Source of the DNA: Nibricoccus aquaticus
GTDB taxonomy: Bacteria > Verrucomicrobiota > Verrucomicrobiia > Opitutales > Opitutaceae
NCBI RefSeq assembly: GCF_002310495.1
Contig: NZ_CP023344.1
Location: forward strand, 4,109,501-4,173,500
Length of the DNA: 64,000 bases
Direction: 5' to 3'
Shown here: piece by piece, positions 9,219 through 17,866 of the stretch
Layout: each line of letters starts with the position of its first letter
How positions within the stretch are numbered: position 1 is the stretch's first letter
Notes under the pieces: generated by a model
The model's database searches: none
What the model was told of the DNA's origin: nothing
Seen by the model: only the letters and a program-made list of their open reading frames with translations
Made by a program: the position numbers and the translations under genes

Positions 9219-12014
9219 ATGAACGCACCCGTGTTAGACCCTCTCCCGCGCAGCGTCCGGCTCGACGACTGGCAGCTCTATTTTGATCCATCCTGCGTAC
9301 AAGATCCCGCACGATTGCCAGCAGGTTGGCGGGATCAAGCGGTTGCCGTAAAAGTGCCGCACGTGTGGGAGCAAATCCGTCCGGGTTATGACGGAGCGGG
9401 GTGGTATCGGTGCGTGGTGAATGCCGGTGCGGGGTCATTGGGTCAGATTTGGCGCGTGCGGTTTTCGGCAGTAAATTATCGTGCGCAGGTCTTTCTTAAT
9501 GGTGTCTCGTTGGGCGCGCATGACGGCGGGTATACGCCCTTTGTTGTAGAGTTTGGTCCATGGCTGCGTGCGGGTGAGAACGAACTGCTGGTGCGTGTGA
9601 TCGATCCGCCGCGTGAATACGCAGTCGAAGGACTTCAGAGCAGCCATCCGCTGCGTCAGACCGCGCTGCCGACCTACAAGGCGGGTTGGTACTATTCGTT
9701 TGGGGGCTTGTGGCAGCCGGTGCATTTGTTGCGCACCGAACAAATCTGGATCGAGGACGCATTCATCCAGCCGCGACTGAATCCGCGAGAGATCACGGTT
9801 AATTACACGCTTGGGCTGGCAAACAGTGGCGTTGCTGGTGGTGAGTTGCGTTTTTGGGTGACGCGTCGTGAAGGCGGGCTGTCGCTGGCCGAAGGGCGCG
9901 TGGCGGTTTCTGGCGCAGAAGGCATTTTCAAAGTGGCTCTGCTGGATGCGCCGCTGTGGTCCTGTGAGTCACCAAATTTACTGATGCTCCATCTGGACTT
10001 TGAAGGTGCATCGGGCCGCGACTCGCGCAGCTGGAGATTTGGGCTGAGGGAATTCACGACAGACGGCTCGCGTTTTTTGCTCAACGGAACGCCGATCCAC
10101 CTGCGCGGAGTTCTGCATCAGGGCGGATTTCCGCGTACGCTCGTGTATCCGCAGGACGAGGCGATGGCGCTCAAGGACGTGCGTTCGATCCTCGATGCGG
10201 GGTGCAATCTTTCGCGCATCACTTTGCGTCCAGCCAGCCCGCGCGAGTTGGATTTGTGTGATGAACTCGGGCTGATGGTCATCGGCGAGCCTCCGATAGG
10301 CTGGGTTGCCGACGACGACCAGATCGACGCGCGCTGTCTTCAAGAAGTGGAGGAAATGATCCGTCGCGACCGGAACCGCCCGTCAGTCGTGATGTGGACA
10401 TTGCTGAACGAGTTTAGTGACACCGTCTACTTCAAGCATAAGAGCCCGCGTGCGTTGATCGAGGCGGCGTGCCGACTCGGGCTAAGCCTGGACCCGACGC
10501 GTTTGATGACGGGCAACTCCGGGCGTGGAGTTGGCGAAGCGGTTTCGGGCAACGGCATTTTTGGTCAAGGCCGTGCGCCAGTTCCCATTCAGGATGAGCA
10601 TATTTATCTGCGGAATTTCCCTTCGGCGCAGGAGCTCGATCAACGCATCGTCTCTGTTGGTCGCAACGAGCCTGGACTTCTCTTCGTTAGCGAGTTTGGC
10701 ACTAGCGCATTGCCTGATCTTGAGCGTGTGCTCGCTACCTACTCGGATGCGGAGCGCGCGCTTGGATTGGAAGATTACCGGCAGATGAAAAACTACCGCG
10801 ACGAAGTCGTGCGTGGGTGGGAAGAGTTCGATTTGGCACGTTATTTTGGATCGCTGCAGCAGTTTTATCACGCGCTAGGCTATGATCAGGCGGAGATGGT
10901 GCGGCTGGAGCAGCGTGCGTTGCGGCTGAATCCCCGAGTCGCCGGTTACGTGATTACGCAGGGCGCCGACGCGTCGAGTGAGTTTGGCGGTATCGTCGAT
11001 CTCTGGCGTGAACCGAAGCGTGTTTATGCGGGTTTCCGCGAACTCAACCGCGAGAAAGTTCTCCTGCTTGATACACCGGGCACCTGTTTTGCGGAGGGGG
11101 CTGAAGTGAAATTGCGAGTTGTCGTCTCAAACTTAGGACCGCGGGCGCAGAGCGTGCGCGGTGGAGTTAGCCTGCGATATGCGGAGGAAGTCGTTCACGC
11201 ATGGGAGTTCTCCGGTGACGCCGGCTGGAGTTCGGCGTTGTTGGAAACGACCTTGCCGCTGGATCGAGCTGGCCGGTGGCAACTGCGTGCGGACGCGACC
11301 TGTGGTGGAGAGACCATCTCAGATGAGGTGACGCTCACTGTATTCGGGACGCCTCGTTTCAAGGGAACGGAAATTTTGCTGATGGACAGCAGTGTCGCTC
11401 CCCACGGAGCGGCGAGATCGGAGATTGGTGAGCAACTCACGACTCTGGGCCTGAAGACAATCAAGTTTGGTAATCAGGCCAACGCGGCGAAGCTCCCGGT
11501 GGTGGTCCATCTCCGAGGACGCGATCGCACGCTGAACTATTTTGAAAATCAGCGCGTGCTGCGTCGTGAAGTCGAGGCCGGTCGCACGGCGCTCTTCGTG
11601 GACTGCGATCTCGCCTACCTGCATTATTTTTTCGGCGAAGACACACCGCGCGAGATTTACGGCAACGGCGCTTTTGCCGGAAACATGGGTTTCGCGTTTG
11701 ATGATGCGTTGTTCGGTCATCTGGGACCCGAGCGCCAGATAGGGCCCGCTTATGGCGCCTGTTATCCACGCATCCATCCTTGTGCGAAGAGCGTGCGGAA
11801 GGCTGGTGGCGAAATTCTCGCGTTGCACGCGATGCCCTATCAGTTCGGCCGGCCCGACACGATCGAGTGGGGAGCCACCCTATATACCAAACGGTACGGA
11901 GCCGGTCGCGTGTGGGTTTGCTCGTTCCGGTTGTTCGAGGCCATTGCCGCTGGTGATCCCGTCGCGGTGGACTTGCTTGATCGCATGCTCGAAGCGGCCC
12001 GGGCGCATCATTGA
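9219..12014 (+). CDS. Glycoside hydrolase family 2 with a C-terminal amidotransferase-like domain
   Basis: The 931-residue enzyme should hydrolyse beta-galactosides, beta-glucuronides or beta-mannosides with retention. It shows an N-terminal jelly-roll, an immunoglobulin-like domain and the TIM barrel with acid/base Glu398 in WTLLNE and nucleophile Glu492 in VSEFG. Beyond about residue 700 there is an extra beta-sandwich and then a domain (TEILLMDSS onward) resembling the ThuA/GATase1-like fold found at the end of some beta-galactosidases. No signal peptide is seen after the chosen ATG at 9219. It lies 11 bp after the esterase gene. The sugar specificity is open. Confidence 0.9.
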   Translation: MNAPVLDPLPRSVRLDDWQLYFDPSCVQDPARLPAGWRDQAVAVKVPHVWEQIRPGYDGAGWYRCVVNAGAGSLGQIWRVRFSAVNYRAQVFLNGVSLGAHDGGYTPFVVEFGPWLRAGENELLVRVIDPPREYAVEGLQSSHPLRQTALPTYKAGWYYSFGGLWQPVHLLRTEQIWIEDAFIQPRLNPREITVNYTLGLANSGVAGGELRFWVTRREGGLSLAEGRVAVSGAEGIFKVALLDAPLWSCESPNLLMLHLDFEGASGRDSRSWRFGLREFTTDGSRFLLNGTPIHLRGVLHQGGFPRTLVYPQDEAMALKDVRSILDAGCNLSRITLRPASPRELDLCDELGLMVIGEPPIGWVADDDQIDARCLQEVEEMIRRDRNRPSVVMWTLLNEFSDTVYFKHKSPRALIEAACRLGLSLDPTRLMTGNSGRGVGEAVSGNGIFGQGRAPVPIQDEHIYLRNFPSAQELDQRIVSVGRNEPGLLFVSEFGTSALPDLERVLATYSDAERALGLEDYRQMKNYRDEVVRGWEEFDLARYFGSLQQFYHALGYDQAEMVRLEQRALRLNPRVAGYVITQGADASSEFGGIVDLWREPKRVYAGFRELNREKVLLLDTPGTCFAEGAEVKLRVVVSNLGPRAQSVRGGVSLRYAEEVVHAWEFSGDAGWSSALLETTLPLDRAGRWQLRADATCGGETISDEVTLTVFGTPRFKGTEILLMDSSVAPHGAARSEIGEQLTTLGLKTIKFGNQANAAKLPVVVHLRGRDRTLNYFENQRVLRREVEAGRTALFVDCDLAYLHYFFGEDTPREIYGNGAFAGNMGFAFDDALFGHLGPERQIGPAYGACYPRIHPCAKSVRKAGGEILALHAMPYQFGRPDTIEWGATLYTKRYGAGRVWVCSFRLFEAIAAGDPVAVDLLDRMLEAARAHH

Positions 12015-12019
12015 AAGAA

Positions 12020-12655
12020 ATGGCCATGAGCGTTCAGGTATTTTGCGACGACCGATTTCATCCTGCTGCGACAGTGCGGGAAGGGCTGGCGCCGCTGGGC
12101 AGAGACTGGAGTTTTGTTTGGACCGATAATGTGCACGAGTGGAAACCCGAGTCGCTCGCGGATTTCCCCGCGGTGATTCTGAGTAAGTCAAACACAGCGT
12201 CGGCGACCGACTGGAGTCCCTGGCTGGTCGGCGGCAAGGAGACTGCCTTTCGGGATTATGTCCGAGCGGGAGGTGGACTGCTGATCGTTCACTCTGGCTG
12301 CGCGAGCTACGCACAAGTGGAACCGATGCGAGCCGTGACAGGCGGTGCGTTCACCCATCACCCGCCTGCGTGTGAGGTAACGATAGAGTCAACGGACGAC
12401 CATGCATTGACCGCGGGCGTCGATGCGCGGTTCTCGGTTTTTGATGAACACTACTTTGTGACGCTGGATGATCTGGATGCGGATGTGTTTTTGCGCAGCC
12501 GGTCGAGCCATGGAATGCAGCCGTCCGGTTGGACGAGAAGAGAGGGAGCCGGTCGTGTCTGTGTGCTCACGCCGGGCCACTTTGCACAGGTCTGGCTGCA
12601 TCCTTCTTTTCAAAAACTGCTGGCAAACGCCCTGCGCTGGGTGTCGGCATCATGA
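12020..12655 (+). CDS. ThuA-like (GATase1-fold) protein
   Basis: The roughly 211-residue protein resembles the trehalose-utilisation ThuA family, a class I amidotransferase-like fold. Visible marks are VFCDDRFHP at the N-terminus, GGGLLIVHSG near residue 97 and a late segment GRVCVLTPGHFAQVW. ThuA-like proteins often act on keto-sugars or have unknown roles in carbohydrate loci. The start is uncertain: TTG 12011, ATG 12020 and ATG 12026 are all in frame, and none has a strong ribosome site. It ends in an ATGA overlap with the next gene, which implies translational coupling. It echoes the C-terminal domain of the GH2 enzyme just before it. Confidence 0.75.
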   Translation: MAMSVQVFCDDRFHPAATVREGLAPLGRDWSFVWTDNVHEWKPESLADFPAVILSKSNTASATDWSPWLVGGKETAFRDYVRAGGGLLIVHSGCASYAQVEPMRAVTGGAFTHHPPACEVTIESTDDHALTAGVDARFSVFDEHYFVTLDDLDADVFLRSRSSHGMQPSGWTRREGAGRVCVLTPGHFAQVWLHPSFQKLLANALRWVSAS

Positions 12656-13761
12656 GCGAGTCGGTATTATCTTCTGAGGAGAACTTGGAGCGTTTCCGTC
12701 CAGGTGAGGTTTGGACGGATACGGCTGGCGTTCCCATCAATGCACACGGCGGCGGTATTTTGCGCCACGGTGCGACCTACTACTGGTTCGGGGAACATAA
12801 GATCGCCGGGCCGTGGGGCAACGAAGCGCACGTGGGCGTTCGTGTCTATGCGTCGGAAGATCTGGTTCGCTGGCGCAACCAAGGCATCGCGCTTGCGGTG
12901 AGTGCTGATCCGGCGAGCGAAATTGCAAGCGGCTGCATCCTGGAAAGACCGAAGGTTATTCATAACCGGCACACCGGTCTTTTTGTGATGTGGTTTCACC
13001 TGGAGCCGCCAGGCGCAGGTTATACGGGCGCGCGGAGTGGTGTGGCGGTGGCGAATGCTCCGTGTGGTCCCTATCGTTATCTGGGCAGTCTGCGACCGAA
13101 CGCAGGAATCTGGCCGTTGAATGCCGATGCTATGCTGCGTCAAATGCTCTCAGCGGAGGAAGCGGACTCGCTGGCGGCCCGGCGCTTCAGCGGAGGGCCG
13201 GAGGCGGATTTTCCCGCTGATTTGATTCAGCGACGCGATCATGAGGGCGGTCAGATGGCGCGGGATATGACCCTCTTCGTGGACGAGGATGACATCGCGT
13301 ACCAGATCTACTCTTCCGAAGAAAACGGCACGCTGCATATTTCTCAGCTGACGAAAGACTATCTGCATCACGAGGGCCGATACATCCGGGTGTTCCCCGG
13401 TGGATTTAACGAGGCGCCGGCACTGATGAAGTGGAGCGGCCGGTATTTCCTGTTTACATCGGGATGCACGGGTTGGAGGCCGAACGCACTCCGACTGGCC
13501 GTGGCTGATTCCATCTGGGGGCCGTGGACCGATATGGGTAATCCCTGTGTGGGAACTCCACAGGAATCAGCCACGACTTTTCAGTCTCAGCCGACATTCA
13601 TTCTCCCGGTGAATGAAAAATCCGGTCGATTCATTTTTATGGCGGATCGATGGGCTCCTAAGAATCCGATCGACGGACGCTATGTTTGGTTGCCGGTGGA
13701 TTTGTCTGACTCACGCCCGACTGTGCGCTGGCACAAAGAATGGACGATCAGTGCCAGCTGA
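12652..13761 (+). CDS. GH43-like five-bladed beta-propeller glycosidase
   Basis: The 369-residue protein begins with INAHGGGILRHGATYYWFGE, the first-blade pattern of GH43-type glycosidases that act on galactose, arabinose or xylose side chains. Later blades show LERPKVIHN and the region around FPGGFNEAPALMKW, where a conserved glutamate would be expected. No signal peptide is present. It overlaps the ThuA-like gene by ATGA and is the last gene of the carbohydrate locus; no clear terminator follows. GH43 and related propeller families are hard to separate by eye, so the family number is tentative while the propeller-glycosidase call is firm. Confidence 0.8.
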   Translation: MSESVLSSEENLERFRPGEVWTDTAGVPINAHGGGILRHGATYYWFGEHKIAGPWGNEAHVGVRVYASEDLVRWRNQGIALAVSADPASEIASGCILERPKVIHNRHTGLFVMWFHLEPPGAGYTGARSGVAVANAPCGPYRYLGSLRPNAGIWPLNADAMLRQMLSAEEADSLAARRFSGGPEADFPADLIQRRDHEGGQMARDMTLFVDEDDIAYQIYSSEENGTLHISQLTKDYLHHEGRYIRVFPGGFNEAPALMKWSGRYFLFTSGCTGWRPNALRLAVADSIWGPWTDMGNPCVGTPQESATTFQSQPTFILPVNEKSGRFIFMADRWAPKNPIDGRYVWLPVDLSDSRPTVRWHKEWTISAS

Positions 13762-13898
13762 AGGCGTTGACCGATCAGTGTTAAAGGGGGCAGTGATTTC
13801 TCCATGACTACACAGGTTAACACCTCAGCCACAATTCGGCGCAATACACCGACGTGTTGGACGATTTCTCACATGCGGCGATCTCTTTTTCCGCTGTG

Positions 13899-14177
13899 TC
13901 AGTGATTCTGATCAAGGATCGATCTACTGTATTGGATTTCAATTACGTACACCAGTAATTTCATAGATGTAAGAATTCTCGATGGCACATGCGTATTGTA
14001 GGCTGTTTTGTCGGCCACAAACAGCACCTTGCTCGGCGATGAAAAATTGTTGATCCCATAGTTCTCACGGATGAGGTCCGCCTCGTCTGAGTCGTCCAGC
14101 CAATCGTTGAAATCGACAAAGCACTCGAAGTGTTTGTGGCCGTCGCGCTCGCACCAAATTTCTGGAGTTATGGACAT
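13899..14177 (-). CDS. Small hypothetical protein behind broken hsdS
   Basis: I do not recognise this 92-residue frame. It starts at ATG 14177, 14 bp after the end of the hsdS remnant on the same strand, and contains a very acidic stretch (VDFNDWLDDSDEADL) followed by a more ordinary C-terminus. Codon use is less G+C-biased than in neighbouring genes, as in the hsdS remnant. It may be an accessory gene of the lost type I system, or a remnant with a run-on C-terminus. It has no membrane segment. Confidence 0.4.
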   Translation of the reverse strand: MSITPEIWCERDGHKHFECFVDFNDWLDDSDEADLIRENYGINNFSSPSKVLFVADKTAYNTHVPSRILTSMKLLVYVIEIQYSRSILDQNH

Positions 14178-14191
14178 GCGCGTGTCTCGAT

Positions 14192-15324
14192 TTACGATTT
14201 TCGGGGGCGGCCGCGGCGGCCGGTGCCGGAAGCGGCGGGGACGGAGACTTTGCAATTGGCGGGTGAGCCGGTGAGTTCGGCGACGACGGCGGCGAGGAAG
14301 GACGTGGCGGTGGCGAGCTGGGTTTCCAGCGCGTCCACCAAGGCAATCACTTTGTCCACCTTCGCCACGATCCGGCGTTGTTCGGCGAGGGGGGAATTGG
14401 TATTGGGATACGCTCCCATTTTCCTTTGTTGATAATCGGCGTAGCTGAACCTGAAGCATTGGCGCGGACTTGCTCCTGAAAGTGCCCAGCCGTCATCGCT
14501 GAGAAAACTTACTCGGGTAACGCACTCTTCAGTCGAACGGAATTGATCTGCTGATTAAACCCCATCGGTTGCACGCAGATCGCCGCTTTCCCAATGGAGC
14601 CCCCGATACACACCATCAGAATGTCAGATGCGATGGCGTCTGTGCTGTTTTCCAGTCCTCTACTCGTAGTCGCTTTCTCTGGCGCGGTAAAACTGCCGCT
14701 TGGAGTGATTTGGCCGGGACCAATAAAAGGAAATCTTTCCCCATAATTTTGGGGCTCATTTGTGGCAGGAGTTCTGCCGGTTCTACAAAGCCCCAGCGAG
14801 CCGAGTGCCCTCCATCGCCTATTCGAGGGAAGATCGAACAACGAATCGATGTTGCTGCTGGTTTCCGCCGGTTCGTCGTTGGGGTCTTGGAGGACGAGTT
14901 GGCCTTGGACGGCGAGGGTGAGGATGTACTTCCGCAAATCGGAGGGCGGAATGCTGAAGGATGAATGAAAGAGCAGAGTCTGGTTCGCGAGCGTGGGGGC
15001 TTCGGCGAAGCGGGCCAGCGTCGCGCGGGCGAGCGCGGCGTGCAGCGTCTCCCGTTCCTGCTGCCGCAACTCCAAGCGGTCACACAAGGCCATCAACTCA
15101 TCCACCTTCGCCACGATCCGCTTCTGCTCGGCGAGTGGCGGGAGGGGGATCATCGTCCTTCCTAGGTTCTTCTGGTTAATTGAAGCTTGGTTGATAGTGC
15201 GTTGGGCTATGGAGACGAAGTAAAGGCATCGTCGTTGGAACTGAAGGAGCTGGGGATGTTCAGAATCCCCGCGTAGCCTAGAGCCTGGAGGCGAGAGAGA
15301 AGAGGTCGGGAGGGCGTTGTACAA
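14192..15324 (-). pseudogene. hsdS: Type I restriction specificity subunit (hsdS), degraded
   Basis: Two conserved HsdS helices are visible, each beginning with PLAEQ(K/R)RIVAKVD, near 15150 and near 14390. Between them lies a full second target-recognition domain of about the expected length. The gene is broken in at least three ways. The first recognition domain is missing, because homology begins only shortly before the first helix. A TAA at 14509-14511 interrupts the frame where Tyr would fit. A run of six G (14389-14394) has lost one base relative to the reading frame needed for IPIPIPPLAEQ. No hsdR or hsdM is nearby. The fragment lies next to tRNA-Lys. Confidence 0.85.
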
Positions 15325-15531
15325 CGCCGATTGGCGTTCGCCCCAGTAGCGAGGCGTTCAGGTCAGACCTTGCTGCCAAGTCTGGAGCTTAAACCGTGGA
15401 CGATTGATTGAAAGGCACTTGTATTTCTGGAGGCACAAGTTTTCCGCTAATGTTTCGGAGGCATAAGATGCCCGTGGCGGACAACTCATGCTTCGGTCGA
15501 CACTCGGTGTCGCCGGAGTCTTCTGCCTGCT

Positions 15532-15606
15532 TGGTGGGTCGACCGGGATTCGAACCCGGAACCAACAACTTAAAAGGATGCTGCTCTACCATTGAGCTAT
15601 CGACCC
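15532..15606 (-). tRNA. tRNA-Lys (anticodon UUU)
   Basis: The 75-nt cloverleaf folds with acceptor GGGTCGA/TCGACCC, D-arm GCTC/GAGC, anticodon loop CTTTTAA, T-arm CCGGG/CCCGG with TTCGAAT, and an encoded CCA. The anticodon stem has one T-T mismatch and a terminal G-T pair. Flanking bases 15521-15529 and 15608-15616 are complementary, so the precursor can extend the acceptor stem. Confidence 0.95.
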
Positions 15607-15822
15607 CCAGGCAGAAGAAGGGTCGAAAAAGGTTTTCCGCCGGGGCTTTGCAAGGCTTTTTTCGGCGCTGCGTGATAGTCCCGACGCGATTGGGCTGGCC
15701 GGGAGCGGCTGGCCGGAAAACATATGATGAATTACGCAACAAAGTACGGAGAGCCCGAGTCATCCAAATCTGAAAAAGTGGGAACAATCGAAAAATACAC
15801 CCATCAAAGTTCCGTTGAACGT

Positions 15823-16425
15823 ATGTCAACGAAAGCTCAGGACGTGGCCTTGGACCGTATTCTGGTAGATCGCTTCAAAGGCGGTGATCAGGCGGCATTC
15901 GATGAAATGGTGACGCGCTACTGGGACCGCATTTATGCGATGGTCCACCAGCTTTTGCGCAACCAGCAGGACGCCGAGGAGGTGACACAGGACGCGTTTA
16001 TCCGGGCGCATCGCGGGTTGGTGAATTTTCGCGGAGAGTCGGCTTTCTCGACGTGGCTTTATCAGATTGCGACGAATCTCGCCCGGAATCGCTACTGGTA
16101 CTGGTGGCGTCGCAAGCGGGATAAGACGGTGTCGTTTGACCAGCCGGTGAGTGAGAGCAACGACATGCCGTTGTCGGAAGTTTTCGCGGCGGAGATCGAG
16201 TCGCCAGACGAGATCACGGTCACGCAGGAGTTCGTGGACCGGATCGCCAAGGGTATGGAAAAACTGGGTGCCAAGCACCGGGAGATTCTGATTCTGCGCA
16301 ACGTGAAGAACCTCTCGTATGAGGATATTGCCGCGATTCTGAAGATTTCGGTTGGCACGGTGAAGAGTCGCATAGCACGCGCCCGCGAAAGCCTGCGCGC
16401 CAAAATGGGAGATGATTTCAAATGA
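15823..16425 (+). CDS. ECF-type RNA polymerase sigma factor
   Basis: The 200-residue protein has sigma region 2 (RNQQDAEEVTQDAFIRAHR, then FSTWLYQIATNLARN) and region 4 (LSYEDIAAILKISVGTVKSR), with no region 3, as in extracytoplasmic-function sigma factors. The upstream frame is open for 33 more codons, but the ATG at 15823 fits the usual family N-terminus. The next gene overlaps by ATGA and encodes a membrane protein that is probably its anti-sigma factor. A terminator after that gene closes a two-gene unit. The stimulus it answers to is unknown. Confidence 0.93.
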   Translation: MSTKAQDVALDRILVDRFKGGDQAAFDEMVTRYWDRIYAMVHQLLRNQQDAEEVTQDAFIRAHRGLVNFRGESAFSTWLYQIATNLARNRYWYWWRRKRDKTVSFDQPVSESNDMPLSEVFAAEIESPDEITVTQEFVDRIAKGMEKLGAKHREILILRNVKNLSYEDIAAILKISVGTVKSRIARARESLRAKMGDDFK

Positions 16426-17168
16426 ACGAATCGCGTTTTATCGAACTGCTCAACCTGTACGTTGATCAGCAACTATGTCCGCAAGAAGCCGCTGAGCTGG
16501 AGGCTGAGATCCAGACGAATCCAACGCGGCATCGCACTTATCAGCAATATTGCCGGATGCAGAAGGCTTGCGCGCAGTTGTTTGAGCACGAGCGATCGGC
16601 CGCACCTGCTTCGGTGGCACTGTCGCGGGCGATGGCGGATGCGGACCGGAAGATCGTGGCGTTCCCGGAGCAGGGGACGCGGCGTTCGATCTGGCCGGTG
16701 GGGTTTTCCATCGGCGCGGTCGCGACGGCGGCGTGTGTGGCGTTTGTCGTGTTGAGCCGGACGGAGACTCAGGGGCCAACGGTTAGCGGCCAGGTCGTGG
16801 CGACGAACGAGCAAGCGCCCGTGAAGGAAAGTGGCACGACGGTCGCGCGTGTGATCACTGAGGATGCGAAGCAGCCTGCTGCGTTGCTTGCGTCTTCTAC
16901 GGAGGAGTTCACGCGGGTGTTTACAGTTCAACCGTTCCGCTCTTCGGAGATGAGGCCGGAAGGGCTGTTCGTGAGTGGCTCAAGTGCTGACGCTCTGGTC
17001 ATTGATTGGGCGCAGGACGTGCAGCTCAAACCGCTGCGTAAAGTATCGGCTGAAGATCTGGCTTTTGATCAACGCACGGCGGTGGACAAGCCGGTGACAA
17101 CGCAGTTTTCGACGACTTCTTCGGATGAACACAGCACCGAGATGACGGCGTTTCAGTTCACGAAGTGA
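16422..17168 (+). CDS. Putative membrane anti-sigma factor
   Basis: The 248-residue protein starts inside the sigma gene's stop region (ATGA), a typical coupling for a sigma/anti-sigma pair. The first 60 residues form a helical domain (ELLNLYVDQQLCPQEAAELE, then YQQYCRMQKACAQLFEH) that resembles anti-sigma domains but lacks a clear HxxxCxxC zinc motif. A single membrane helix (VGFSIGAVATAACVAFVVL) is near residue 95. The periplasmic part is about 130 residues and of unknown fold. The function is inferred from position and topology. Confidence 0.72.
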   Translation: MNESRFIELLNLYVDQQLCPQEAAELEAEIQTNPTRHRTYQQYCRMQKACAQLFEHERSAAPASVALSRAMADADRKIVAFPEQGTRRSIWPVGFSIGAVATAACVAFVVLSRTETQGPTVSGQVVATNEQAPVKESGTTVARVITEDAKQPAALLASSTEEFTRVFTVQPFRSSEMRPEGLFVSGSSADALVIDWAQDVQLKPLRKVSAEDLAFDQRTAVDKPVTTQFSTTSSDEHSTEMTAFQFTK

Positions 17169-17214
17169 ATCGCTGACGGAGCGATTCGCTCCGGTTTGAG
17201 CCAAGACGTTTTGA

Positions 17215-17244
17215 GGCGTTCGGTTTTTAACCGAGCGCCTTTTT
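17215..17244 (+). terminator. Terminator of the sigma/anti-sigma unit, inside the ruvA 3' end
   Basis: An 11-bp stem (GGCGTTCGGTT with AACCGAGCGCC, one G-T pair) has a 3-nt loop and is followed by five T. It terminates + strand transcripts. The right half of the hairpin overlaps the last codons and stop of ruvA on the other strand, where no T-run follows, so it should act in one direction only. Confidence 0.78.
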
Positions 17245-17841
17245 GATGAGCTGCTCGGTCGTGGCTTTGGTGCCGAGCGTGAGGCTGGCGCGGCGGACGG
17301 CTTCGTCGGCGTCGGCGGCTTTGTAGCCGAGGGCGGTGAGTGCGAGCACGGCATCGCGTATGCGCGAATCGCCAGCGGGGCGTGAGTCTGGAGAAGCGGG
17401 ATCGTCGCCGAGTGAAACAGGATCGGCGGAGGAAGTTGCACCGACTTTGGCGCGGAGTTCGACGACGAGGCGCTCGGCGGTTTTTTTGCCGATGCCGGGG
17501 CATTTCGCGAGTGTGGCGATGTCGCCCATGCGGATCGCGGATTCGAGCGAGGGCAGGGAGAGTTTGCTCATGATGGTGAGCGCCATTTTGGGGCCGACAC
17601 CTGTGACGTGCTCGATCATGAGGCGGAAAAAATCGCGCTCGGGGATCGTCGCGAAACCGTAGAGCGTTTGGGCGTCCTCGCGGTAGATCACGAGCGTGTG
17701 AAGCTTTACCGTGGCTCCGGTCGCGGGGAGTTTTTCGGCGGTGGTGACGGGGATGTTTACCTCGTAGCCGAGGCCGTTGAGCTCGATGATGGCGCGCAGC
17801 GGAGTCGCTTCAGTGAGCAGGCCTTGGATGGAAGTAATCAT
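17227..17841 (-). CDS. ruvA: Holliday junction branch migration protein RuvA
   Basis: The 204-residue protein is full length for RuvA, which binds four-way DNA junctions and loads the RuvB helicase. The N-terminal OB-fold begins MITSIQGLL, and two helix-hairpin-helix motifs are visible (HVTGVGPKMALTIMS and LAKCPGIGKKTAERLVVEL). The C-terminal RuvB-binding domain follows (LTALGYKAADADEAV). It is followed on no side by ruvB or ruvC in this window. Upstream on the same strand are dapB and dapA with short gaps, so the three may be cotranscribed. Its 3' end is shared with a terminator for the opposite strand. Confidence 0.95.
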   Translation of the reverse strand: MITSIQGLLTEATPLRAIIELNGLGYEVNIPVTTAEKLPATGATVKLHTLVIYREDAQTLYGFATIPERDFFRLMIEHVTGVGPKMALTIMSKLSLPSLESAIRMGDIATLAKCPGIGKKTAERLVVELRAKVGATSSADPVSLGDDPASPDSRPAGDSRIRDAVLALTALGYKAADADEAVRRASLTLGTKATTEQLIKKALG

Positions 17842-17866
17842 GACGCGCTAATCTACTGCGGCAGCT

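Noticed and set aside
15498-15512. Small hairpin CGACAC-TCG-GTGTCG after tRNA-Lys as terminator
   Set aside because: Six base pairs and no T-run on the tRNA strand; not enough to call.
15408-15773. Frame containing GRPGFEPGTN
   Set aside because: This is the common false protein made by translating across a tRNA gene on the opposite strand.
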